Shown here: positions 56,862 to 64,000 of the stretch, one piece after another
Layout: each line of letters starts with the position of its first letter
Numbering within the stretch: the stretch's first letter is position 1
Assembly (NCBI GenBank): GCA_963815285.1
Contig: CAWFGB010000004.1
Coordinates: 62,001-126,000 of the forward strand
Direction: 5' to 3'
DNA length: 64,000 nucleotides
Origin: JACCSI01 sp963815285
Lineage (GTDB): Bacteria > Acidobacteriota > Vicinamibacteria > Vicinamibacterales > UBA2999
The notes under the pieces: model-generated
Seen by the model: the letters and a program-made list of their open reading frames with translations, nothing else
What the model was told of the DNA's origin: nothing
The model's database searches: none
Made by a program: the position numbers and the translations under genes

Positions 56862-57995
56862 ATGGACAGCCATAACCCGGTAAGGGCGTTCGCGGAAAAC
56901 ACGCTGATCGTCCCGCTGCTTTCGGCCTGCGCAGCGCTGGTGATCAGGACGCGCCGTCCACTCGTCATCGCCGTTACCGGCTCCGTTGGCAAGACCACCA
57001 CGAAAGAGACCATCGCGGGGGTGCTGATGCATCCCGCGTCGCGCGCGACGCTCGGTAGGCTGAGAAAGACGCCCGGCAACATGAACACGAACCTTGGCAC
57101 CGCCCTGGTCGTGCTGGGCTATGAAGACTGGTTCACGAGCGTTCGCGACTGGGTGACGCAGCTTCTTCTGTTGCCATTTCGCACGCTCGCGCTCGCGACC
57201 GTCGCGCCGTATCCGGACGTCTTGGTGCTGGAGATTGCCGCCGGCTCAGTAAGCAGCGTCCCGCGCAATTGCCGCATCGTCCGCCCCAGGATCGGCGCCC
57301 TCACTGAGATCGGTCCGGCCCACCTCGATTATTTCGGCACGATTGAGAACATCGTGCGAGCGAAGGGCGCGCTTGTCCGTGCCATTCCGCCTTCGGGCCT
57401 CGTTGTGCTGAACCGAAGCAACCCGGTCGTTGCCGGCCTGGCGGCCGAATCACGCGCACCGGTTGTGGAGGTGCAGGGACGAGGGATCGAGCTGGCGCAG
57501 AATATTGCTCGCGCGATCGCCCGTCATCTCGGTGTGCCGGATACGGCGATCGAGGACGCACTGCGCGATCTCGAACCGGTGCGGCGCAGGCTCGATAAGC
57601 GCGTGGCAAACGGGATGACGATCATCGACGATGCGTTCAATGCCAATCCGATGTCGATGAAGCTGGCGCTCGATGTGCTGGCGGAGAGTGCGCCGCCGGG
57701 AGCGCGGCGAGTGGCGATCCTCGGAACCATGCGGGAGCTGGGGTCGCAGGCGGTGATGTATCACGAAGAGATCGGGGCGTATGCGCGCAGTCGCGCCGAC
57801 CTGATTCTGGGTGTGGGCGAGCATGCCGAGCACTATGGCGATCGACACGTGTTTCCCGACAGTCACGCCTGTGCTGCGGCCCTTCGCGACCTCCTTCGGC
57901 CCGGCGATGTCGTGCTGATTAAAGGTTCGGCGGTATTACAACTGGACGTGGTCGTGAAAACGTTGAAGGGCACCTTGGAATCGGCGGTCGCGTGA
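56862..57995 (+). CDS. Mur ligase-family protein (MurF-like, lacking the usual N-domain)
   Basis: 377 residues. ATG 56862 is chosen because GGGAGGA lies 4 nt upstream. The N-terminus carries a hydrophobic stretch (NTLIVPLLSACAALVIRTRR) in place of the MurF UDP-binding domain. ATP-binding TGSVGKTTTKE (P-loop at 40-46), GNMNTNLGTALVVLGYE, LTEIGPAHLDYFGTIENIVR, and the C-terminal ligase part (IDDAFNANPMSMKLALDVLA, ILGTMRELGSQAVMYHEEIG). Central ATPase and C-terminal domains look functional. It probably forms an amide bond on a substrate other than UDP-MurNAc, working with the ATP-grasp protein. Confidence 0.85.
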   Translation: MDSHNPVRAFAENTLIVPLLSACAALVIRTRRPLVIAVTGSVGKTTTKETIAGVLMHPASRATLGRLRKTPGNMNTNLGTALVVLGYEDWFTSVRDWVTQLLLLPFRTLALATVAPYPDVLVLEIAAGSVSSVPRNCRIVRPRIGALTEIGPAHLDYFGTIENIVRAKGALVRAIPPSGLVVLNRSNPVVAGLAAESRAPVVEVQGRGIELAQNIARAIARHLGVPDTAIEDALRDLEPVRRRLDKRVANGMTIIDDAFNANPMSMKLALDVLAESAPPGARRVAILGTMRELGSQAVMYHEEIGAYARSRADLILGVGEHAEHYGDRHVFPDSHACAAALRDLLRPGDVVLIKGSAVLQLDVVVKTLKGTLESAVA

Positions 57996-58053
57996 GCTCG
58001 CTGCGTCAACGCAAGCGACATTCAGGTTTGATATCGGCTACAATCGCGACGCG

Positions 58054-59380
58054 ATGAACCCGGGCTCTCGGCTGGGACCGTACGAGATCGTCAGTCCTCT
58101 CGGTGCCGGCGGCATGGGTGAAGTTTATCGTGCCCGCGACGCCCGCCTCCAGCGCGAGGTCGCCATCAAAGTCCTGCCGGCCGGCTTTGCGCATGACCCG
58201 ACGCGGCGGGCGCGCTTCGAGCGCGAGGCGCAAGCGGTGGCCGCGCTCAGCCACACCAACATCCTCGCGATCTTCGATACCGGCATTCACGACGATCAGT
58301 TGTTCGCGGTCACTGAACTGCTGGACGGCGAGACGCTGCGCGATCGGCTGGCCGGCGGCGCCCTGCCGGTGAAAGCGGCGATCGACATCGCGACGCAGAT
58401 CGCGCGCGGGTTGGCGGCGGCGCACGAGAAGGGCATCGTCCATCGCGACCTGAAGCCGGAGAACGTGTTTCTCGTCCGCAACGGCCAGGCGAAGATTCTC
58501 GACTTCGGGCTGGCGACGACGCCCACGGGGTCCAGCCATGCGACGCAGACGTCCGCGGCGATGACTGAGCCCGGCATGGTCATGGGCACCGTGGGCTACA
58601 TGTCGCCGGAGCAGGTCCGCGGGCAGACGGTCGACGCGCGGACGGATCTGTTCGCGCTCGGCGCGGTGCTGTACGAGATGTTGTCGGGGACGCGCGCGTT
58701 CCGCGGCGACACGCCGGCGGATGTGGCGAGCGCGGTCTTGCGCGACGAGTTGCCCGATCTGGCGACGCCGCGTGGCGACCTCCCGCCCGCCCTCGATCGC
58801 ATCGTCCGCCACTGCCTCGAACGCGACCTTGGAGAGCGCTTCCAGAGCGCGCGCGATATCGTCTTCGCGCTCGGGACGCTGTCGGGATCCGGGCCGGCGC
58901 CGACGATGCCCGCGTCGCTCGCGACGCCGGCGCGCCGGTCGGCGGTGTGGAAGGTTGCCGCAGCGGGCGTGGTCATCGGCGCTCTCGGCGGCGTGCTGCT
59001 ATCGACGACCGCTTCGTGGTGGGGGACGGCCGCGGGGACCTCAACCACCGAGGCGCGCCAGGCGCCCGTTCTGCGCACGACCATCAACCTGCCTGCGGAC
59101 ACTCCACTCGCGCTCGGATCGCGCCTCATGACGGTCGGGTTCGACAATCCTGCTGTCGCCCTCTCGCCCGACGGAAGGTACTTTGCTCGTACATCTCACG
59201 GTCGGGACAGGGTACGGCCGTCTCTCTGGTCGAGCTGAGGACGGGTCAGGTGCGAACGTTAGCGGGGACCGAAGGCGCCACACACAGTTTCTTCTCGCCC
59301 GACAGCCAGCAACTCGGATTTCTGACCGGTGATCGAGTCAAGCGCGTGGCTGTGCTCGTGGCGGCCACCTCTGGGGCACC
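58054..59380 (+). CDS. Ser/Thr protein kinase, propeller domain cut by a poly-C tract
   Basis: GPYEIVSPLGAGGMGEVYRA, Lys39 in VAIKVLP, HRDLKPENV at 130, DFGLA at 150, GTVGYMSPEQVRGQTVDART. A transmembrane helix (about 296-316, VAAAGVVIGALGGVLLSTT) leads to a PD40-type propeller (NPAVALSPDGRYFARTS). A frame shift near 59190 continues as SLVELRTGQVRTLAGTEGAT and FFSPDSQQLGFLTGDRVKRV, after which the sequence turns to poly-C at 59382. The rest of the propeller (about 400 residues) is missing. The kinase domain itself looks active. Confidence 0.85.
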
Positions 59381-59829
<449 letters not shown>

Positions 59830-60367
59830 CTGCACGGCCGTATCGTCGAGGACCAGGGGGTGAACGCGGTCAGTCCCGAGTACGGACCGTACGCAGTACC
59901 CGACCATCCTGCAGCGCCTCGCGGGCCACGGTTTCGTCGTCGTCAGCGAGGCGCGCGCGCCGAATACGGATCCTGAGGCCTACGCCGAGACGGTCGCGAA
60001 GCAGATCCGCCATCTGGTGAACTCGGGCGTGAGCGCCAGCCACATCGGCGTGATCGGCGCGTCGAAAGGCGCGGTGATCGCCATGCTTGTGTCGACCCAA
60101 GTCGCGACCCCCGTGCGGTACGTCCTGATGGCCAATTGCAACGAGTTCGTCTTCAAGACGTTCTCGCTCAGCCTGCACGGGCACGTGCTCTCGATCTATG
60201 AAGCGAGCGACGAGCTAGGCAGGACGTGTGAGCCGCTGTTCGAGCGGTCGACGGAGCTTGGCGAGCGGCGAGAGATTCGGCTATCGACCGGCCTGCGACA
60301 CGGCTTCCTGTTTCGGCCTCTGGAGGCGTGGATGGAGCCAGCGGTCGCCTGGGCTAACAGCCCGTAG
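59830..60367 (+). pseudogene. Alpha/beta-hydrolase, 5' end lost in the poly-C region
   Basis: After the damaged tract: LHGRIVEDQGVNAVSPEYGP, shift near 59900, LQRLAGHGFVVVSEARAPNT, IRHLVNSGVSASHIGVIGAS and GASKGAVIAMLVSTQ (nucleophile elbow G-A-S-K-G), ending RLSTGLRHGFLFRPLEAWME. The His of the catalytic triad is probably in GLRHGF. The N-terminus with a signal peptide or start is not present, so it may be a complete gene in the true genome. Confidence 0.65.
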
Positions 60368-60535
60368 TGAACTGTGAATAAGGGATCGACACGATCGATC
60401 TCGCGTACGCCACTGTCGCCGATGGCGATGGGTAGACGACGGCGTCACGCGCAGCAGGCATCGATGTGGGGGGGCGACGCAAGACGTGCCGCGGAGCGCT
60501 GCGTAGCTGCCTCACGGTGATAGCATCGCTCCCCA

Positions 60536-61372
60536 ATGGGAATGTGGGCCCTGCGAACGCTGCTCGTCGGGACGCTGGCCATCAGCTCGGCGCAAGTCAC
60601 GCCGGAGTACACGATTGAGGCCATTCGTTTTGGAACGATTCCACAGTTCCGCGTCGCGTCGCTCGTGGTTGGCGCCAATCCGGACGAGCGGATCGATCTC
60701 GCAGTGGTCGTGTGGCTAATCCGCGGCGGTGGCCGGACTATCCTCTTCGACAGCGGCTATCACCGTCAGACGCCAGGTTTCGATCGCTTCAAGACGACCG
60801 ATTACGTGCGGCCAGACGAGGCGGTGAAACTGGCGGGTGTCGATCCTGCGCAAGTGACGGACATCGTCATCAGCCACGTTCACTGGGATCACATGGGAGG
60901 GATCGACCTGTTCCCGGAAGCGACGATCTGGATCCAGCGGGCCGAGTACGACTACTACATGGGGCAGTCGTGGCAGCCAGGACAGTCCCGCGCTGCCGAC
61001 GTGGACGACCTCGTAACACTGCTGAAGCGAAATGCCGCCGGCAAGGTGCGCCTGGTCAACGGCGATGATCAGGAGATCCTGCCGGGCATTCGCGCCTACA
61101 CCGGCGCGCGTCATACTTACGCCTCACAGTACATCCGCGTTGCCGGATCACCATCGTTCGTGCTCGCGTCCGACAACTGCTACCTCTACCGCAATCTCGA
61201 CACGAAGTCGCCGATCGCACAAACCTTCTCCGAGGCAGATCGCGCGGCGAACGTCGCGGCGTTCGATCGGATGATCAGCCTCGCCGGCGCCCGAGAACGA
61301 GTCGTCCCCGGGCACGATCCACGTCAGTTCGAACGATTTCCGACCAGGGGACGAGTGGCGCGCATCAGGTGA
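60536..61372 (+). CDS. Metallo-beta-lactamase-fold hydrolase (N-acyl homoserine lactonase-like)
   Basis: 278 residues, intact. A likely short signal peptide (LRTLLVGTLAISSAQ). The dizinc site is complete: HVHWDH (His114, His116, Asp118, His119), His in GARHTYAS, Asp in LASDNCYLY and His in VPGHDP. The spacing and the RTILFDSGYHRQTPGF context resemble AttM/AiiA-type quorum-quenching lactonases. Other lactone or ester substrates are equally possible. No regulator gene is adjacent. Confidence 0.87.
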   Translation: MGMWALRTLLVGTLAISSAQVTPEYTIEAIRFGTIPQFRVASLVVGANPDERIDLAVVVWLIRGGGRTILFDSGYHRQTPGFDRFKTTDYVRPDEAVKLAGVDPAQVTDIVISHVHWDHMGGIDLFPEATIWIQRAEYDYYMGQSWQPGQSRAADVDDLVTLLKRNAAGKVRLVNGDDQEILPGIRAYTGARHTYASQYIRVAGSPSFVLASDNCYLYRNLDTKSPIAQTFSEADRAANVAAFDRMISLAGARERVVPGHDPRQFERFPTRGRVARIR

Positions 61373-61413
61373 CTGCTGCGTTTTCAGTCCTGCTCGGTTG
61401 AAAGAGGCGCGGA

Positions 61414-61530
61414 TCAGTCGACGGGAGGAACGCGCGAGGGAACGAGCGAGTAGTAGCCGAGGAGCTGCTCCTGTCCGAGCTCGACATCCACAGTCGGCAG
61501 CGGCGAGGCGGGTACGCTTACAACGATCAT
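61414..61530 (-). CDS. Possible 38-residue ORF overlapping the small membrane protein
   Basis: ATG 61530 overlaps the TGA of the upstream gene (ATGA), the usual sign of translational coupling. Product MIVVSVPASPLPTVDVELGQ, then EQLLGYYSLVPSRVPPVD. No family recognised; it may equally be chance or a frameshifted tail. Confidence 0.25.
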   Translation of the reverse strand: MIVVSVPASPLPTVDVELGQEQLLGYYSLVPSRVPPVD

Positions 61531-61709
61531 AGCCGCTCGGGCAGGCGTAGCAACCTGACAGCCCAGAGGCACAGACCGGCCGCCAGGATGGTCGCGATCG
61601 CAAACACCGGCTCGCGGATCACACCTGGTCCTTCGATGAAGACGCGGATGATGTGCGCCACCACGATCAAGCCGAACACGGCGCCGGAAGTCAGGAGATA
61701 GGCCCTCAT
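61527..61709 (-). CDS. Small two-helix membrane protein
   Basis: 60 residues from ATG 61709: AYLLTSGAVFGLIVVAHIIR (helix 1) and PVFAIATILAAGLCLWAVRL (helix 2) joined by a short loop with IEGPGVIRE. Resembles small conserved hypothetical membrane proteins of Acidobacteriota. It lies between the lactonase-like gene and the ADOP gene. Confidence 0.65.
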   Translation of the reverse strand: MRAYLLTSGAVFGLIVVAHIIRVFIEGPGVIREPVFAIATILAAGLCLWAVRLLRLPERL

Positions 61710-61839
61710 ACAAACCTGCGTCTGAGCGCAACATGGCCAACGCGCGTGGATGCACGGTCCGCGGCGCGGAGTGATCATGGCACCGAGCGGTCTCGCCTGC
61801 AAGCTGTCGCGAGGCCCCGCCGCGGGTTCGCCGCGCGTG

Positions 61840-64000
61840 TCATCCGTTCCGGTGAAACAGTACCAGGGGATCGACCTTCGCCGCCCGTCGCACCGGAAGC
61901 CACGTTGCCATCAGTCCAACGAAGCCCAACACGGCAACCACGATGGCAAATGTCGAAGTATCCGTCGCCGTGACCCCGAACAGTAGCCCTGACAATGCTC
62001 GTGCAAACAGGACAGCGAGGATCAGTCCGATCGAAAGACCGAGCAACGTGAGACGCACCCCCTGCCCGACTACCAAATGCGTCATCGACCGCGGCGTTGC
62101 GCCGAGCGCGAGGCGAATGCCGAGCTCACGGGTGCGTTCTGCCACTGCGTAGTTGAGCACGCCGTAGATGCCAATCGCTGCCAACAACAGCGACAGACTG
62201 GCAAACAACATCAGCAGCAACGCCAGGAATCGCTCGGTCCCGACCGACCCGGACACGGTGCGGGAGAGAGGCTCCACGCCAAAGACAGCGAGCGCAGGGT
62301 CGATGGAAGCAACTACTCCGCGCAGCGCCGATGCCAGATTGATCGGGTCTCCCGAGGCGCGAACCAGCAGAACGGCACCTCCACGCGGGGGTGCCTGAGC
62401 AATGGGCGTGTAGGCGGCAATCGGCGTCGTCTTGCCAAGACCATGAACTTTCTCGTCGCCGATGACGCCAACGATGGTCCAGTTCACACCCCAGAAGCGG
62501 AGCTGCTGCCCGAGGGGATCGCGATCGGCGAAGAGTCGACGAGCCGCAGTTTCGTTGAGAACGAGAACCGGTGCGGCCTCGGTCCCATCGCGTTCTTCGA
62601 GGAACCGCCCGCGAATCAGCCTCACGCGCAACGAGCTGAAGTACCCCGGTGTGACGTGGCGCATCGACATCTCCGGCAGGTCCTGCGATTCCTGATCACG
62701 CCCGACGATGACGAACGAGTTGGTGAAGCCGGGATTGAGCGGATGGCTCACGGCGATGGCCGCGTTCTCCACACCCGGGATGGCCCGGCTTCGTTCGAGC
62801 AGCGCGGCGTGAAATCGATGGACGCCGACGATGTTCGGCCAGCGATCGGTTGCACTTGAATAACGAGCAGACGGCAACTGAAATTCGACCTTGAGAACTC
62901 CAGAAGGATCGAAACCGGGATCTACCTGTTGCAATCGCCAGAAGCTCTTGATGAGCAACGCTGCACCAACCACGAGCACTACTGCCAAGGCGACTTCGCT
63001 GACCACCAGCGTGGCCCGAGTGACGCGGCTTGCCGGTCCACTCGTCGCGCCGCGAGCGTCGCCGGCATCGAGTGCCGACCGCAGGTCCTTTCGCCGGGAC
63101 TGTGCCAGCGGAATCGCGCCAAACACGAACGCCACGATCGCCGAGATGGCAACAGCAAGGCCGAGAACCCGCGCGTTGATGCCAACGAGCGCCAGACGCG
63201 GCACTTCGGGCGGCGCCAGCGTGATCAGCGCGCGTTGCAGCGCGAACGCCAGCGCGACGCCGAGCACGGTCGCAACCACGCTCAGAACCAGGTTCTCCAC
63301 CACGAACTGACGACCGAGCTTCGAGAGATCTGCACCAAGGGCAGTCCGGACCGCGACCTCACGCCGGCGCGCGGCGTTGCGCGCCAGCAGGAGGTTGGCC
63401 ACATTGGCGCACGTGATCAGGAGCACCACACCAACCGCCGCGAGCAACACCAGCAGCGGCGTCCGGGTCGCTCCGAAGATCACGCCGTTCAACGATTCCA
63501 AGTAGACACCGCGGGCTTTGTTCGAGTCGTAGGTCCGCTCGAGATCGGCGGCGATCGACGCCAGCTCCTCCTGCGCGGCGGCAATGGTGGCGCCCGGTGC
63601 GAGACGGCCAATCATCAGCAGCGGATGGGTGTCGCGCACCAGCCGCTTCGGGTCGGGCTGCAGCGGAACCCAGACGTCCACCGCACTTCGCGCATCGCGG
63701 TCGACGAACCCTCTGCTGTAGTCTGCCTGCCGCAGCACTTGCGTCACGCCGAAGTCGGCGCCGGATGCAACCACGCCAACTACTGAATGGGGACGCTCGT
63801 CGAGCCGTATCGTGCGACCCAACACACTGGGATCGCGTTGGAACGTACGCTCCCAAAGCGCCTCGCTGATCACCACCACCGCAGGCCCCCCTAACCGCTC
63901 GTCGTCTGCAGTGAACGTCCTGCCCAGCACTGGCGTGACGCCCATCAGCGGCAAAAACTCGCGCGTGACGATCAGCCCGGCCAGACGCACCGGGTCTCCG
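61840..64000 (-). CDS. ADOP/MacB-like ABC permease (5' end off window)
   Basis: At least 720 residues; the frame is open to the right edge. No frameshift. PCD domain (LIVTREFLPLMGVTPVLGRT, VAVRTALGADLSKLGRQFVV), first FtsX block (LLITCANVANLLLARNAARR), VVSEVALAVVLVVGAALLIK, second periplasmic domain, and the C-terminal FtsX block (LLAAIGIYGVLNYAVAERTR, LGIRLALGATPRSMTHLVVG) ending VRRAAKVDPLVLFHRNG. Same family as 47440-49907. The cognate ATPase is not in view. Confidence 0.92.
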   Translation of the reverse strand, partial: GDPVRLAGLIVTREFLPLMGVTPVLGRTFTADDERLGGPAVVVISEALWERTFQRDPSVLGRTIRLDERPHSVVGVVASGADFGVTQVLRQADYSRGFVDRDARSAVDVWVPLQPDPKRLVRDTHPLLMIGRLAPGATIAAAQEELASIAADLERTYDSNKARGVYLESLNGVIFGATRTPLLVLLAAVGVVLLITCANVANLLLARNAARRREVAVRTALGADLSKLGRQFVVENLVLSVVATVLGVALAFALQRALITLAPPEVPRLALVGINARVLGLAVAISAIVAFVFGAIPLAQSRRKDLRSALDAGDARGATSGPASRVTRATLVVSEVALAVVLVVGAALLIKSFWRLQQVDPGFDPSGVLKVEFQLPSARYSSATDRWPNIVGVHRFHAALLERSRAIPGVENAAIAVSHPLNPGFTNSFVIVGRDQESQDLPEMSMRHVTPGYFSSLRVRLIRGRFLEERDGTEAAPVLVLNETAARRLFADRDPLGQQLRFWGVNWTIVGVIGDEKVHGLGKTTPIAAYTPIAQAPPRGGAVLLVRASGDPINLASALRGVVASIDPALAVFGVEPLSRTVSGSVGTERFLALLLMLFASLSLLLAAIGIYGVLNYAVAERTRELGIRLALGATPRSMTHLVVGQGVRLTLLGLSIGLILAVLFARALSGLLFGVTATDTSTFAIVVAVLGFVGLMATWLPVRRAAKVDPLVLFHRNG

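Overview
The window is about 64 kb of GC-rich bacterial chromosome. The gene content points to the Acidobacteriota, probably a Vicinamibacteria-like lineage. It holds an Oar-type TonB receptor with a carboxypeptidase-regulatory N-domain, NHL propellers, a DUF5916 protein, two MacB-like orphan permeases (the acidobacterial ADOP type), Ser/Thr kinases fused to TolB/WD40-like propellers, and many exported peptidases and amidohydrolases. No rRNA, tRNA, transposase, phage gene or CRISPR array was seen. Taxonomy is inferred from families only.

Layout. 0-8 kb (minus strand): DUF5916 protein, NHL propeller, TonB receptor, second NHL propeller. 8-12 kb: a vanadium-haloperoxidase-like gene among sharply truncated genes (NHL pieces, an NDH-2 C-terminus, a TonB stub, an M28B stub). 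12-24 kb: a kinase/M23/phospho-lyase fusion, a four-helix-bundle protein, a DPP-IV-like S9 peptidase, small envelope proteins and a SWIM/SNF2 helicase, separated by arrays of a 10-bp repeat. 24-32 kb: P450, pRiA4b ORF-3/DUF6429 protein, zincin-like protein, REC-GGDEF-EAL regulator and bacterial dynamin. 31.7-34.3 kb: permease and kinase remnants and a frameshifted esterase. 34-47 kb: M24, M14 and M28 peptidases, secreted cupredoxin-like, DUF4399 and cytochrome c proteins, an ACT protein, and a tight serine hydrolase/amidohydrolase/D-aminoacylase operon. 47-64 kb: two ADOP permeases, a Tat cupredoxin, a PAP2 phosphatase, two kinases, an ATP-grasp/Mur-ligase pair and a metallo-beta-lactamase-fold lactonase-like enzyme.

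How the genes fit together. Much of the window serves extracellular and periplasmic peptide breakdown (S9, M14, M24, M28, beta-lactamase-like hydrolase, D-aminoacylase) and envelope transport or sensing. The ATP-grasp and MurF-like pair suggests aminoacyl or peptide ligation to an envelope polymer.

The most unusual signal is a set of at least six families of 7-10 bp tandem repeats. They sit directly against stop codons, fill whole convergent gaps, alternate in orientation around small gene cassettes, and appear inside four genes as short in-frame low-complexity inserts.

Caution: many genes carry single-base frameshifts, and there are a 37-nt poly-A run and a roughly 285-nt poly-C tract. Much of this looks like consensus error, so 'frameshifted' here does not by itself mean 'pseudogene'.
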